The notes under the pieces are model-generated. The model was not told the DNA's origin, ran no database searches, and saw only the letters and a program-made list of their open reading frames with translations. Below, piece by piece: positions 44,731 through 55,307 of a stretch of DNA of 64,000 nucleotides (position 1 is its first letter; each line of letters starts with the position of its first letter). Location of the stretch: contig NZ_JAQWGS010000027.1 in assembly GCF_029238095.1 (NCBI RefSeq), positions 62,001-126,000 on the forward strand, written 5' to 3'. The DNA is from Lacinutrix sp. (GTDB taxonomy: Bacteria; Bacteroidota; Bacteroidia; Flavobacteriales; Flavobacteriaceae). The translations under genes were made by a program, and so were the position numbers.

Positions 44731-46683
44731 TTAATCTACATTATCGTGTAAAAATGAATTGTTATTTCTTAATTGAATATCATCATTATCATCTATGCTC
44801 AAGGTTGTTTTAGAAACGTTGTTTTCTGATGATGAATGTACTGTTTCATCTAAATTTAAACCTTGACGCTTATATGCTGGTATTTTCTCAATATCGTCTA
44901 TTTTTGATGCGTTAAATTTATGATTAAACGACTTCATTTTTTGTCGTCTATCGTCTGCTCTTTCTTTAAGAATATCTGATATAGAACTATTCATTGGATC
45001 TAAATCTTCCTCAGGAGCTTCTACCTCTTGTTCTTGAGCAATTATTTTCTTTTCGAAAACAATTTCTTGATCTATAACCTCTTCTACTTTTATTGTTTGT
45101 TTATTATTAGTACTTACTTCTGCATAATCGTCTAAAGCATAACGCACTTCTTGGCCTTCATTAACTTCTGTTACTGGAATAACCTCTACATGTTCGTTTA
45201 CTTCTATGTCGTTTAAATTAAAAATAATTTCTTCTTGCTCTTCTTCTATATTGTCTTCATTTATAGGCAAGTCGAAACTTAAGGTTATTTGTTGTTTTTC
45301 TTCTTCCTCAATACTTACAGGATTTATATTGGCTGTTTTATCTTCGGTTGAGGTAATAACAAACTCTTCGTCTGTGTTAAAGGTTGCAACAACTTCATCA
45401 TAAACAACATCCATATTTTTTATAACTTCTGTTGTAGGTATTAACCCTAAATCATCTAGAGAGACTGTTCTTTGCTTATTAACCAAATTCATTTCCTTTT
45501 TGCTCAAAGAGTCTTCTGTGTCCTCATCTAAATCCAGAGTATGCTTTACGACTTTTGGTGGCTGAGGTTTTTCTAAAACAATGTCTGGCTTAATAATAGC
45601 AGGAGTGACTTCTTTTGGAGTTAAATCTTTTTCAATACTTTGGTCTTCTTCTAGAGCATGAATAACTTTTTTAATCTCTGTATTAGAAATTTCGTTTTGT
45701 TGTTCTACATTAAATCCTGTTGCAATAATGGTTACAGCTATTGATTCTTCTAACGATTCGTCTTCACCTACACCCATAATTATGTTTGCACCATGTCCTG
45801 CTTCGGTTTGAATATGATCGTTAATTTCACCAATCTCATCTATTGTTATTTCTTGAGAACCAGAAACGATTAGCAACAATACGTTTTTAGCTCCTGTAAT
45901 TTTATTATCGTTTAATAATGGAGAATCTAAAGCTTTAGTAATCGCTTCATGTGCACGGTTTTGACCTGAAGAAATAGAAGATCCCATTATTGCTGTTCCA
46001 CTATTACTTAGTACTGTTTTAGCATCGCGTAAATCGATGTTTTGTGTATAATGGTGTGTAATCACCTCTGCAATACCACGAGATGCAGTAGCTAAAACCT
46101 CGTCTGCTTTAGAGAATCCTGCTTTAAAACCAAGATTACCATAAACTTCTCTTAACTTGTTATTATTAATTACAATTAAAGAATCTACTTCTGCTCGCAA
46201 CTTTTCTATTCCAATTTGTGCTTGTTCATTACGCATTTTTCCTTCAAACTGAAAAGGCATAGTTACAATACCAACTGTTAAAATATCCATTTCTTTGGCC
46301 ATTTTAGCAATTATTGGTGCAGCACCTGTTCCTGTTCCTCCTCCCATTCCAGCAGTTATAAATACCATTTTAGTATTTGTACCAAGCATTTGTTGGATAT
46401 CTGAAAAACTCTCGACTGCAGATTGCATGCCAACGTCTGGGTTTGCACCTGCTCCTAATCCTTCTGTTAAATTAACGCCAAGTTGGATTTTGTTTGGAAC
46501 ACCACTATTTTGAAGTGCTTGAGCATCTGTATTACAAATCACAAAGTCTACTCCTTTGATGCCTTGTTGAAACATGTGGTTAATGGCGTTGCTTCCACCT
46601 CCTCCAACGCCAATAACCTTAATGACATTAGATTGATTTTTAGGTAAATCAAAGGCGATACTTTCGAATTCATTGTTGCTCAT
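44731..46683 (-). CDS. ftsZ: Cell division protein FtsZ with long C-terminal extension
   Basis: FtsZ is the tubulin-like GTPase that forms the division ring. The GTPase core (about 1-330) has GGGTGTG in the nucleotide loop, the N-terminal VIGVGGGGSNAINHM, and the T7 loop region. The protein has 650 residues, about 270 more than E. coli FtsZ. The extra part is a very acidic, Glu/Val/Ile-rich linker (about 340-590). The conserved C-terminal peptide is recognisable as IPAYKRQG at about 601-608, but about 42 residues follow it. It is the last gene of the cluster, 78 bases after ftsA. Confidence 0.97.
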   Translation of the reverse strand: MSNNEFESIAFDLPKNQSNVIKVIGVGGGGSNAINHMFQQGIKGVDFVICNTDAQALQNSGVPNKIQLGVNLTEGLGAGANPDVGMQSAVESFSDIQQMLGTNTKMVFITAGMGGGTGTGAAPIIAKMAKEMDILTVGIVTMPFQFEGKMRNEQAQIGIEKLRAEVDSLIVINNNKLREVYGNLGFKAGFSKADEVLATASRGIAEVITHHYTQNIDLRDAKTVLSNSGTAIMGSSISSGQNRAHEAITKALDSPLLNDNKITGAKNVLLLIVSGSQEITIDEIGEINDHIQTEAGHGANIIMGVGEDESLEESIAVTIIATGFNVEQQNEISNTEIKKVIHALEEDQSIEKDLTPKEVTPAIIKPDIVLEKPQPPKVVKHTLDLDEDTEDSLSKKEMNLVNKQRTVSLDDLGLIPTTEVIKNMDVVYDEVVATFNTDEEFVITSTEDKTANINPVSIEEEEKQQITLSFDLPINEDNIEEEQEEIIFNLNDIEVNEHVEVIPVTEVNEGQEVRYALDDYAEVSTNNKQTIKVEEVIDQEIVFEKKIIAQEQEVEAPEEDLDPMNSSISDILKERADDRRQKMKSFNHKFNASKIDDIEKIPAYKRQGLNLDETVHSSSENNVSKTTLSIDDNDDIQLRNNNSFLHDNVD

Positions 46684-46761
46684 AAAATTCTGTTTTATTA
46701 TTTTTTATTCTTGCGCAGCATTGCTACGTTTATATTTTTATTAGATTTTTAGTGCTTGGCA

Positions 46762-48081
46762 CTATTCTGCGTTGTCTAAAAAATCTTTTACTCGTTCTGT
46801 TAACGCATCTAAAAAAGAGCGTTTTTGTTTTGGTTTTGTTTCTTCTTGCACAGCTTCTTCCTCTTCTAATACTTCTATTTCTTCTGTTACTTCTTCTACA
46901 ACGGCTTCTGCTTTAACGCGTTCTTGACGTTTTAAACCATCCATTACTAAACCAACTGCTGTTGCAAATAGTGGACTTGTAATAGCATCGTCGCTGTCAC
47001 CAGCAAGATGCTCGTTTGGAAAACCAACTCTGGTGTCCATGCCAGTAATGTATTCTACTAATTGCTTTAAATGTTTTAACTGTGCTCCTCCTCCTGTTAA
47101 AACAATACCTGCTATTAATTTTTTCTTTTGTTCCTCGTGTCCGTAATTTTTTATTTCTACATAAACTTGCTCAATAATTTCTACAACACGAGCGTGAATA
47201 ATTTTTGACAGGTTTTTAAGTGTAATTTCTTTTGGGTCTCTACCACGTAATCCTGGAATAGAAACAATTTCATTGTCTTTATTTTCTCCTGGCCACGCAG
47301 AACCAAATTTAATTTTTAATAGTTCGGCTTGCTTTTCAATAATAGAACAACCTTCTTTTATATCTTCTGTTATTACATTTCCTCCAAATGGAATAACAGC
47401 TGTATGTCTTATTATACCATCTCTGAAAATAGCTAAATCTGTTGTTCCACCTCCTATATCTATTAATGCAACACCTGCTTCTTTTTCTTCTTGACTTAAT
47501 ACGGCATTTGCTGATGCTAGTGGCTCTAGTGTAATGCCTTCAAGTTCTAAACCTGCACTTTTTACACAACGACCAATATTTCTAATCGATGATACTTGAC
47601 CAACAACCACGTGAAAGTTTGCTTCCAATCTTCCACCATACATGCCTATAGGTTCTTTTATTTCTGCTTGACCATCAACCTTAAATTCTTGAGGTAAAAC
47701 GTGAATAATTTCTTCTCCAGGTAACATTACTAATTTATGTACTTGGTTAATTAAACGCTCGATGTCATCTTCGTCTATAACCGTTTCTGAATCTGCTCTA
47801 GTAATATAGTCACTATGCTGAAGACTACGAATATGCTGTCCTGCAATACCAACAGTAACGCCTTCAATTTTAGTTGCTGCTGCTGCTTCGGCTTCTTGTA
47901 TAGCCAATTGTATAGATTGAATAGTTTGGGTAATATTATTTACCACACCACGATGCACACCTAAACTTTTAGACTTACCAATACCTAAAATCTCTACTTT
48001 TCCGTACTCGTTTTTACGACCAATCATTGCCACAATCTTTGTGGTTCCAATGTCTAATCCAACTGCTAAATTTTGTTCCAT
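46762..48081 (-). CDS. ftsA: Cell division protein FtsA
   Basis: FtsA is the actin-like tether of FtsZ to the membrane. The 439-residue protein has the ATP-binding motifs VGLDIGTTKIVAMIG, IDIGGGTTDLAIF and VLTGGGAQLKHL and the 1C domain (about 85-165). The C terminus FLDALTERVKDFLDNAE is an amphipathic helix fit for membrane binding. A Glu-rich linker precedes it. It follows ftsQ after three bases. Confidence 0.97.
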   Translation of the reverse strand: MEQNLAVGLDIGTTKIVAMIGRKNEYGKVEILGIGKSKSLGVHRGVVNNITQTIQSIQLAIQEAEAAAATKIEGVTVGIAGQHIRSLQHSDYITRADSETVIDEDDIERLINQVHKLVMLPGEEIIHVLPQEFKVDGQAEIKEPIGMYGGRLEANFHVVVGQVSSIRNIGRCVKSAGLELEGITLEPLASANAVLSQEEKEAGVALIDIGGGTTDLAIFRDGIIRHTAVIPFGGNVITEDIKEGCSIIEKQAELLKIKFGSAWPGENKDNEIVSIPGLRGRDPKEITLKNLSKIIHARVVEIIEQVYVEIKNYGHEEQKKKLIAGIVLTGGGAQLKHLKQLVEYITGMDTRVGFPNEHLAGDSDDAITSPLFATAVGLVMDGLKRQERVKAEAVVEEVTEEIEVLEEEEAVQEETKPKQKRSFLDALTERVKDFLDNAE

Positions 48082-48084
48082 AAT

Positions 48085-48804
48085 TTATACTTTAGTGCAA
48101 ACAACCTGGTTTTCAAATTGCAAATTCACTTTGCTGTATTTATCTAAACTTTTATCCTTAATCGCCTTTTTATAGAAAGCTTTTAAGTTGTTTATTTTTT
48201 TATCTAGATATTCAAGTTTTCCTATTTGCACAATAAATTTGCATTGTCTTAACTTTAAATCTATAGACTTATTTTGATTTTGATGAATTTCTACAACATT
48301 CTTTTTCAAGAACTCATCGGCATCAACTCTGCTAGCAACATTATAAATATTACTTAACTCTGTTTTAAGCACGTTACCAGTTACAACAGGCACTCGCGCT
48401 GTATAATTAGACGACAAAGGCATGTAACCGCCTTTACTGTCTATGTAATAAGAGTCTGTTGTTAAGACTCTTGCAATAGGTTTTTTTTGTTTTATTTTAG
48501 CTGAAAAATCACCATTTACATTTAAGAAAATTTCGGCTTTTTCAATCATTGCATTAGCATTCAGGGCAGATTCTAAAGCATTCAAATCTAAAGTTTCTTT
48601 AGGCACATTCGTAAGCGGTTGTTGATTTTGTATTAACAATTTACTAACATTTGCATGTGTAATAAATGGCTTCTGCTCATCTACAAATTCTATTGTTGTT
48701 TTTGCTACTTTTCGACTGCCATTTTTAGCAGAAGAAAAAGCAAACAAAAACACTACTAATAGCAGTAAAACTGTGCCTTTTATGTAGTTCCAATTAATTT
48801 TCAT
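48085..48804 (-). CDS. ftsQ: Cell division protein FtsQ/DivIB
   Basis: FtsQ is a bitopic membrane protein of the divisome. The 239-residue protein has a short cytosolic N terminus, one membrane segment (about 9-25), a POTRA domain (about 35-110, IEFVDEQKPFITHANVSKLL) and a beta domain. Sequence conservation in this family is low; position between murC and ftsA supports the call. It overlaps murC by 11 bases. Confidence 0.9.
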   Translation of the reverse strand: MKINWNYIKGTVLLLLVVFLFAFSSAKNGSRKVAKTTIEFVDEQKPFITHANVSKLLIQNQQPLTNVPKETLDLNALESALNANAMIEKAEIFLNVNGDFSAKIKQKKPIARVLTTDSYYIDSKGGYMPLSSNYTARVPVVTGNVLKTELSNIYNVASRVDADEFLKKNVVEIHQNQNKSIDLKLRQCKFIVQIGKLEYLDKKINNLKAFYKKAIKDKSLDKYSKVNLQFENQVVCTKV

Positions 48805-50146
48805 GAACCAATGCTTTTTTAATTTTTTGTACTTCTGCTCCTATATCTCCAGCACCAATGGTGAGAATAATTTTTGCATTACTTTCTTTAATTTTTTGGA
48901 TGATATTAGATTTGTTAATTAATTGTTTTTTTGGATTACTAATTTTATCTAAAAGCCATTGAGAACTTATGCCTTGTATTGGTAATTCTCTCGCTGGATA
49001 GATATCGAGAAGAAGTAACTCGTCAAAATTTGAAAGAGTTTGGGCAAATTCTACTCCAAAATCTCTTGTTCGTGAAAACAGATGCGGCTGAAAAATAGCA
49101 AGCACTTTGTCTTCAGGATACATTTCTCTAACGGCTTGATGTACAGCGTTTATCTCTTCTGGATGGTGTGCATAATCGTCTATAAAAACAAGTTTCTCTG
49201 TTTTTATCTGGTAGGTAAAGCGACGCTTTACACCTTTATAGGATGCTAATGCTTTAGTAAGCTCTGGTGTTGGGACACCATATTCTACAGCCATCGCTAA
49301 AGCTATTAATGCATTCGATAAATTATGTCTACCAGGAAGGCTAAATTGTAATTGTTTTAGCATAGTAACTGGCGTTTTTACATCAAATACATAAACACCA
49401 TTTTCTATTTTTATATTTTGAACTGAATAATCTGAATCATCTTCAATTCCATATGTAATACCTTCAAGCGGCAAACCGTTTCTAACTAACAGTTTTCCGT
49501 TTGGTTTTATTTTTTTGGAAAAATCTTCGAAAGATTTTATTAATTCTGAAGCATCTCCATAAATATCTAAATGGTCTGCGTCCATAGATGTAATACAAGC
49601 AATATCTGGTGACAGTGTTAAAAAAGAACGATCAAACTCGTCTGCCTCGACAACGCTTACTTGATCTCCATTTAAAATGAGATTAGAATTATAATTCTCA
49701 CTAATTCCTCCTAGAAAAGCTGTTAATGGCACATTACAAACTTTCATTATATGTCCAAGAATACTTGTTGTAGTTGTTTTACCATGTGTACCTGCAACTG
49801 CCAGACAAAAGGTGTTTTGTGTTATTAAACCCAATATTTCAGATCGCTTTAAAACATGATACCCATTGTCTTTAAAATAATTTAGTTCACTATGTTCTTT
49901 TGGAATAGCTGGTGTATAAACTACTAGAGTACGTTTAACATCTAAAAACTGTTCTTTAATACAACTTACAGCATCTTCAAAATGAATGGTAATTCCTGAA
50001 TTTTCTAATGCATCTGTTATCTCTGTTTTAGTTTTATCGTATCCTGAAACAACTTTTCCAATAGCACTAAAATAACGTGCTAAAGCAGACATACCGATAC
50101 CTCCAATACCTATAAAATAGACGTTATGTATGTTATTTAAGTTCAT
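48794..50146 (-). CDS. murC: UDP-N-acetylmuramate--L-alanine ligase
   Basis: MurC adds L-Ala to UDP-MurNAc. The 450-residue protein has the Mur ligase pattern: N-terminal Rossmann YFIGIGGIGMSALARYF, ATP loop AGTHGKTTTTS, VEADEFDRSFL and DDYAHHPEEI. It is followed by ftsQ with overlapping codons and preceded by murG after three bases. Confidence 0.97.
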   Translation of the reverse strand: MNLNNIHNVYFIGIGGIGMSALARYFSAIGKVVSGYDKTKTEITDALENSGITIHFEDAVSCIKEQFLDVKRTLVVYTPAIPKEHSELNYFKDNGYHVLKRSEILGLITQNTFCLAVAGTHGKTTTTSILGHIMKVCNVPLTAFLGGISENYNSNLILNGDQVSVVEADEFDRSFLTLSPDIACITSMDADHLDIYGDASELIKSFEDFSKKIKPNGKLLVRNGLPLEGITYGIEDDSDYSVQNIKIENGVYVFDVKTPVTMLKQLQFSLPGRHNLSNALIALAMAVEYGVPTPELTKALASYKGVKRRFTYQIKTEKLVFIDDYAHHPEEINAVHQAVREMYPEDKVLAIFQPHLFSRTRDFGVEFAQTLSNFDELLLLDIYPARELPIQGISSQWLLDKISNPKKQLINKSNIIQKIKESNAKIILTIGAGDIGAEVQKIKKALVHEN

Positions 50147-50149
50147 TAT

Positions 50150-51256
50150 TTAAATATTTAGAAGTTTTTCAACTTCATCTGCTATTTCTTTTGTTGCATT
50201 AACTAATGCTAATTTTTTAATATTCATACTCAGTTGTTCTTGCTTTTCTTTAGATGCAATTAATTGAGAAAATTTGTTTTTAAAATCTACTTTCAAATCT
50301 TCTTGAGCAATCATTAAAGCCGCATGCTCTTCAACTATAGCTTTTGCATTTTTAGTTTGATGATCTTCTGCTACGTAAGGTGAAGGCACAAAAATTACTG
50401 GTTTACCAACAATACACAACTCAGAGACCGAGCCTGCTCCAGCTCTAGAAATAATAATATCTGCAGCTGCATAAGCATAATCCATACTATTTATAAACTC
50501 ATGAACCTGAACATGCTTTATATCTCCATTTATTTTATACTCTTTATAATACAATTTTCCAGTTTGCCAGATAATTTGTACTTGTTGTGTTTGTAAAAAA
50601 TCTAATTCGTTTTTTAATAATTCGTTAATGGCTTTTGCGCCTAAACTTCCACCTAAAACCAGCAGTGTTTTTTTACCTTCAACTAAATTAAAATACTTTA
50701 TAGCTTCGCTTCTTTTAGAATCAATATCTAATAGATCTTGGCGAACAGGATTTCCTGTTTTTATAATTTTTCCTTTAGGAAAAAATCGCTCTAAGCCATC
50801 GTAAGCAACGCAAATTTTTTGAACCTTTTTTGATAATAATTTATTTGTAATTCCTGGATAAGAATTCTGTTCTTGTATTAAACTTGGTATTCCTTTTGAT
50901 GCTGCAATTTGTAATAGTGGACCACTAGCAAAACCTCCTGTTCCTATAGCAACATCTGGTTTAAATTGTTTAATAATTTTTCTAGCATTCCATAAACTAT
51001 TTATAAGTTTAAACGGAAACATTAAATTTTTAAGTGTTAATTTCCTATCTATACCTGTAATCCATAAGCCTTTAATACTATAACCAGATTGTGGCACTTT
51101 CTCCATTTCCATACGGTCTTTTGCTCCTACAAAAAGAAACTCTGCATTTGGAAAACGTAGTTTTAATTCGTTGGCAATTGCAATTGCAGGATAGATGTGT
51201 CCACCTGTTCCTCCTCCAGATAATATAATTTTATATGTTTTGTTTTTACTACTCAC
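50150..51256 (-). CDS. murG: UDP-GlcNAc--lipid I transferase MurG
   Basis: MurG makes lipid II at the inner face of the cytoplasmic membrane. The GT-B protein has about 368 residues from the GTG at 51256 ([20 protein letters not shown]). The glycine loop [14 protein letters not shown] and the donor-site [11 protein letters not shown] are diagnostic. A GTG at 51280 adds eight residues with no counterpart in relatives and is less likely. Confidence 0.96.
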   Translation of the reverse strand: MSSKNKTYKIILSGGGTGGHIYPAIAIANELKLRFPNAEFLFVGAKDRMEMEKVPQSGYSIKGLWITGIDRKLTLKNLMFPFKLINSLWNARKIIKQFKPDVAIGTGGFASGPLLQIAASKGIPSLIQEQNSYPGITNKLLSKKVQKICVAYDGLERFFPKGKIIKTGNPVRQDLLDIDSKRSEAIKYFNLVEGKKTLLVLGGSLGAKAINELLKNELDFLQTQQVQIIWQTGKLYYKEYKINGDIKHVQVHEFINSMDYAYAAADIIISRAGAGSVSELCIVGKPVIFVPSPYVAEDHQTKNAKAIVEEHAALMIAQEDLKVDFKNKFSQLIASKEKQEQLSMNIKKLALVNATKEIADEVEKLLNI

Positions 51257-51348
51257 TTTAATAATTTGCCACGAATTCACGAATTTTATCGCTTACTCTT
51301 TTTATTTATTACACTCATTTATTTTGCGTTGCATGCAACATCTCTGTA

Positions 51349-52551
51349 TTATAATGTTTCCGAAAGAATTTCTAATTGATTATCTTCTATTTCACCTTCT
51401 CTTTCTTTTCCTATAATCTCTTCTCTTTTGGCACTTACACTTAATATAATTCCTATGGCTAAACACGTCATCCAAATAGATGTTCCACCACTACTTATTA
51501 GAGGCAAGGTTTGACCTGTTACTGGAAACAGCTCAACTGCTACAGCCATATTAATCATGGCCTGAAACACAATTGGCAATCCAACACCAAGCACCAAAAG
51601 TTTACCGAAAATAGTATCTGCTTTTTGTGAAACTATTACAATTCTAAACAAAAGCCACATGTATAATACCATTAAAAACAAACCTCCAATGAGTCCATAT
51701 TCTTCAATAATTATAGCGAATATAAAATCGGAAGACGATTGTGGTAAAAAGTTTTTTTGCATACTTTTTCCTGGACCAACTCCTTTAATACCTCCAGATG
51801 CAATGGCTATTTTTGCTTTTTCAATTTGATAATCGGCTTCTGTATCTCCACCATCTGAAAAGTTTTCAATCCTGCTTATCCAAGTATCTACACGATTTGG
51901 CATTGCCTCTGGAAAGGCTTTTGCAACAAGAATAAACAAAGTTAAAGCTAAAATTCCCGCACCAATAATTACTGCTAAATAACGCACTGGATAACCACCT
52001 AAAAAAACAAGCACAACTACCATTAAAAAAATTAAAGCTGTGGTTGAAAAATTTGAAGGCAGAATTAATGCTAAGACTAAAAAAACTGGAAGCCAAAGTG
52101 GTAATATTGACTCTTTAAAAGAGACGTGTTCGTCTTTTATTTTAGATAAGTATCTAGCAACATATACCATTAAAACAACAGAAGCCAAAGTAGATGTTTG
52201 AAAAGACATGTTTACAAACGGAATTCTAATCCACCTACTTGCATTTGCACCTTCAATAGTTGTGCCTTGCAAAATGGTAACAACTAGCAATACTAGTACA
52301 ATAGGAATCATGATCATAGACAAACCACGGAAATAACGATATGGAATTTTATGAATACCATACATAATTGAAAACCCTAAAAACAAATGCATAAAGTGCT
52401 TAAACAAAAAAGAGAATGTATTTGTGTTTCCACCTACATAAGCTAAATTACTAGCAGCACTGTAAACAGGCAGAAATGAGGAAATAGCAAGTAAAGCAGC
52501 TATTGCCCAAATTAATCTATCGCCTTTTATATTTTTAAATACTTGTTGCAT
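51349..52551 (-). CDS. ftsW: Lipid II polymerase FtsW (SEDS family)
   Basis: FtsW polymerises septal peptidoglycan together with FtsI. The 400-residue protein has about ten membrane segments and the SEDS signatures in GLIGGLFLMVLYMWL and PVTGQTLPLISSGGTS. The ATG at 52551 is chosen. A reading ten residues longer would run through repeat sequence (CGTCATTGCGTAGAATGCC on the minus strand), so it is an artefact. Confidence 0.95.
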   Translation of the reverse strand: MQQVFKNIKGDRLIWAIAALLAISSFLPVYSAASNLAYVGGNTNTFSFLFKHFMHLFLGFSIMYGIHKIPYRYFRGLSMIMIPIVLVLLVVTILQGTTIEGANASRWIRIPFVNMSFQTSTLASVVLMVYVARYLSKIKDEHVSFKESILPLWLPVFLVLALILPSNFSTTALIFLMVVVLVFLGGYPVRYLAVIIGAGILALTLFILVAKAFPEAMPNRVDTWISRIENFSDGGDTEADYQIEKAKIAIASGGIKGVGPGKSMQKNFLPQSSSDFIFAIIIEEYGLIGGLFLMVLYMWLLFRIVIVSQKADTIFGKLLVLGVGLPIVFQAMINMAVAVELFPVTGQTLPLISSGGTSIWMTCLAIGIILSVSAKREEIIGKEREGEIEDNQLEILSETL

Positions 52552-52555
52552 TTGT

Positions 52556-52625
52556 TTTTGGCATTCTACGCAATGACGCAAAACCTATTTTATTTTTTTG
52601 TTGACTCGGCATTAATTATGAAATG
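52556..52625. repeat. Degenerate palindromic repeat between ftsW and murD
   Basis: GCATTCTACGCAATGACGC and GAAATGACAAAT resemble the ends of the TGTCATT-type palindromes seen at 14761-14829 and 53968-54003. The middle is diverged, so this is a decayed copy. Confidence 0.45.
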
Positions 52626-52633
52626 ACAAATAA

Positions 52634-53971
52634 TTATAAATTTCTTACTGCGTTTTTAAATTGTCTTCCTCTGTCTTCATAGTTTTCGAATAAATCGAAA
52701 CTTGCACATGCTGGAGATAACAATACATTATCTCCAGCTTCAGCTACTTTATATGCTATTTTTACTGCTTCACTCATAAATTGAGTTTCAATAATAATAT
52801 CAACCATGTTTCCAAAGTTTTTCATTAGCTTCTCATTGTCTATGCCCAAACAAATTATAGCTTTTACTTTTTCGTTTATAAATGGAAATAACTCTGTATA
52901 GTCGTTGCCTTTATCTACACCTCCAACAATCCAAACTGTTGGTGCATCCATGCTTTCTAAAGCATAATATGTTGCGTTTACATTGGTAGCTTTAGAGTCG
53001 TTTATATACTGTACTTTATTAATTTTAAGTACTTGTTCTAATCGATGCTCTACACCATGAAAATTCTCTAAACTCTCACGAATGGTTTGCTTTCTTATTT
53101 TTAGCAAATGCGCTACTGTAGAGGCAGCCATTGCATTTTTAATGTTGTGTTTTCCTTCTAAAGCTAAATTATTTGTTGGCATAATTATTTGGTTGTTATC
53201 TATTGTTATTTTTATATTATGGTTATCTAAATACGCACCATTTTCAATTGGTTTTTCTAATGAAAATGGTAATAATGTAGATTGAATAGTATTTTCTTTT
53301 AACCACTTGGTAATTACTTTATCGTCTGCATCATAAATCAAATAATCTTCTTTAGTTTGATTTAATGCAATTCTAAATTTTGAGTTAATATAATTTTCAA
53401 ATTTATAATCGTAGCGATCTAAATGATCTGGTGTAATATTAGTAAGCACAGCAATATTTGGTTTAAATTCAACGATACCATCTAATTGAAAACTACTTAT
53501 TTCTAAAACATAGTTCTGGAAATCGTCTTCTAAAACTTGCTTTGCAAAACTGTCTCCAATATTGCCTGCTAAACCAACATTTAATTCTTGTACAAGAATA
53601 TGGTGTGTTAGCGATGCTGTTGTTGTTTTTCCATTACTTCCTGTTATGCCTACAATAGTTGCGTTGGTATATTTTGAAGCAAATTCAATTTCAGAAATTA
53701 CTGGAATTTTTGTACTGATTAATTTTTGAACTAAAGTCACTTTATCAGGAATTCCAGGACTTTTCATCACAACATCTGCATTTAAAATCTTAGCTTCTGT
53801 ATGCTGCTGCTCTTCCCATTCAATCTCATTATGTATAAGAACGTTTTTATATTTTTCTTTAATTTTTCCTTTATCTGAAACAAAAATATCGTAGCCTTTT
53901 GCTTGTGCTAAAAGTGCAGTACCTACTCCACTTTCTCCTCCTCCTAATATTACTAATCTTTGTTTTTTCAT
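52634..53971 (-). CDS. murD: UDP-N-acetylmuramoylalanine--D-glutamate ligase
   Basis: MurD adds D-Glu to UDP-MurNAc-L-Ala. The 445-residue protein from ATG 53971 has VILGGGESGVGTALLA, the ATP loop GITGSNGKTTTAS, TPDHLDRYDY, NDSKATN and LLSPACASFDLFENYEDRG. The TTG start at 53989 extends into a palindromic repeat and is rejected. The ATG itself abuts the repeat. Confidence 0.96.
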   Translation of the reverse strand: MKKQRLVILGGGESGVGTALLAQAKGYDIFVSDKGKIKEKYKNVLIHNEIEWEEQQHTEAKILNADVVMKSPGIPDKVTLVQKLISTKIPVISEIEFASKYTNATIVGITGSNGKTTTASLTHHILVQELNVGLAGNIGDSFAKQVLEDDFQNYVLEISSFQLDGIVEFKPNIAVLTNITPDHLDRYDYKFENYINSKFRIALNQTKEDYLIYDADDKVITKWLKENTIQSTLLPFSLEKPIENGAYLDNHNIKITIDNNQIIMPTNNLALEGKHNIKNAMAASTVAHLLKIRKQTIRESLENFHGVEHRLEQVLKINKVQYINDSKATNVNATYYALESMDAPTVWIVGGVDKGNDYTELFPFINEKVKAIICLGIDNEKLMKNFGNMVDIIIETQFMSEAVKIAYKVAEAGDNVLLSPACASFDLFENYEDRGRQFKNAVRNL

Positions 53972-54003
53972 TGCGAGACACTTAGACAAACTCAGTGTGA
54001 CAT
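53968..54003. repeat. Palindromic repeat at the murD start (CATTGCGAGACAC family)
   Basis: TCATTGCGAGACACT and AGTGTGACAT frame a hairpin (ACACT at 53978-53982, AGTGT at 53994-53998). It covers the leader of murD and its first bases coincide with the start codon. Confidence 0.7.
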
Positions 54004-54019
54004 TTACTTCTAAATATTT

Positions 54020-55252
54020 CTATCTTAACTTGAGTGTTACAATGGTTAGTATGGCCAGAAAAATGCCAACAATCCAAAAACGTGTTACTATTTTACTTTC
54101 GTGATAGCCTCCTTTTTGATAATGATGATGTAATGGCGACATTTTAAAAATGCGCCTTCCTTCTCCATATTTCTTTCTTGTGTATTTAAACCAACTCACC
54201 TGAAGAATTACAGACAGAGATTCGGCAAAAAAGATGCCGCATAACAACGGAATTAATAACTCTTTTCTAACTCCAATGGCTATAACTGCTATAATTCCTC
54301 CTATAGTTAAACTTCCTGTATCTCCCATAAACACTTGAGCTGGATAGGTATTGTACCATAAAAACCCTATTAAAGCTCCAACAAAAGCAGCAATAAACAC
54401 CACAAGTTCTCCAAGACTAGGAATAAACATAACATTGAGATAATCTGAAAACACAAAATTTCCAGAAACAAATGCAAAAATGGCTAATGCAAAGACTATT
54501 ATAGCAGAGCTTCCTGCTGCCAATCCATCGATGCCATCAGTTAAATTAGCACCATTGGAAACTGCTGTAACTATAAAAATAACTATGGGAATAAAAATTA
54601 GCCAGGCATACTTTCCATAATCATCGCCTAGCCAAGTTAAAATACTCGCGTAGTCAAACTCATTATCCTTTACAAAAGGAATGGTTGTTTTTAAAGATTT
54701 TTCGGCTGGATTAAACTCTCTATCAGAATTTTGAGTAATCAATTCGGTTTCGTAAACCGGATTAATTTTCTCTGTTTTTATAGTTACATCTGGATGGAAA
54801 TACATTACAGAACCCACAAAAATACCCAAACCTACTTGTCCTAAAATTTTAAATCTACCACTTAAACCTTCTTTGTTTTTTTTAAATACTTTAATATAAT
54901 CGTCTGTGAAACCTACTAATCCCATCCAGATGGTTGTTACAATTAGCATGATTACATAGATGTTTTCTAATCTCGCCAATAGTAATACTGGAATTAATGT
55001 TGAAAAAATAATGATTAGTCCACCCATTGTTGGTGTCCCTGCTTTTTCTACTTGCCCTTCTAATCCTAAATCTCTAACAGATTCTCCTACTTGCATTTTT
55101 TGAAGCAAACGAATGACTTTTTTTCCAAATATTGTAGAGATCAACAACGACATAATAATTGCTAAAGCAGCACGAAACGTGATAAATTGAAACACGCTGG
55201 CTCCTGTTAACTGGAATTGTTGTTCTAAATATTCGAATAAGTAGTATAACAT
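54020..55252 (-). CDS. mraY: Phospho-N-acetylmuramoyl-pentapeptide-transferase
   Basis: MraY makes lipid I. The 410-residue protein has ten membrane segments, [10 protein letters not shown], the aspartates of [34 protein letters not shown] and the HIII motif [11 protein letters not shown]. An extra hydrophilic insert (about 155-210) follows membrane segment 4; this is common in Bacteroidota. Confidence 0.96.
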   Translation of the reverse strand: MLYYLFEYLEQQFQLTGASVFQFITFRAALAIIMSLLISTIFGKKVIRLLQKMQVGESVRDLGLEGQVEKAGTPTMGGLIIIFSTLIPVLLLARLENIYVIMLIVTTIWMGLVGFTDDYIKVFKKNKEGLSGRFKILGQVGLGIFVGSVMYFHPDVTIKTEKINPVYETELITQNSDREFNPAEKSLKTTIPFVKDNEFDYASILTWLGDDYGKYAWLIFIPIVIFIVTAVSNGANLTDGIDGLAAGSSAIIVFALAIFAFVSGNFVFSDYLNVMFIPSLGELVVFIAAFVGALIGFLWYNTYPAQVFMGDTGSLTIGGIIAVIAIGVRKELLIPLLCGIFFAESLSVILQVSWFKYTRKKYGEGRRIFKMSPLHHHYQKGGYHESKIVTRFWIVGIFLAILTIVTLKLR

Positions 55253-55267
55253 TGTTTTTATTATTTA

Positions 55268-55300
55268 ATACCTACTAGGTTTTTAAAACCTTGCAGGAAA
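55268..55300. repeat. Palindrome AGGTTTTTAAAACCT between mraY and murE
   Basis: The 15-bp palindrome at 55278-55292 is identical, in reverse complement, to AGGTTTTAAAAACCT at 63975-63989. Flanks CCTACTAGG and CCTTGCAGG are loosely complementary. Confidence 0.6.
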
Positions 55301-55307
55301 TACATTT

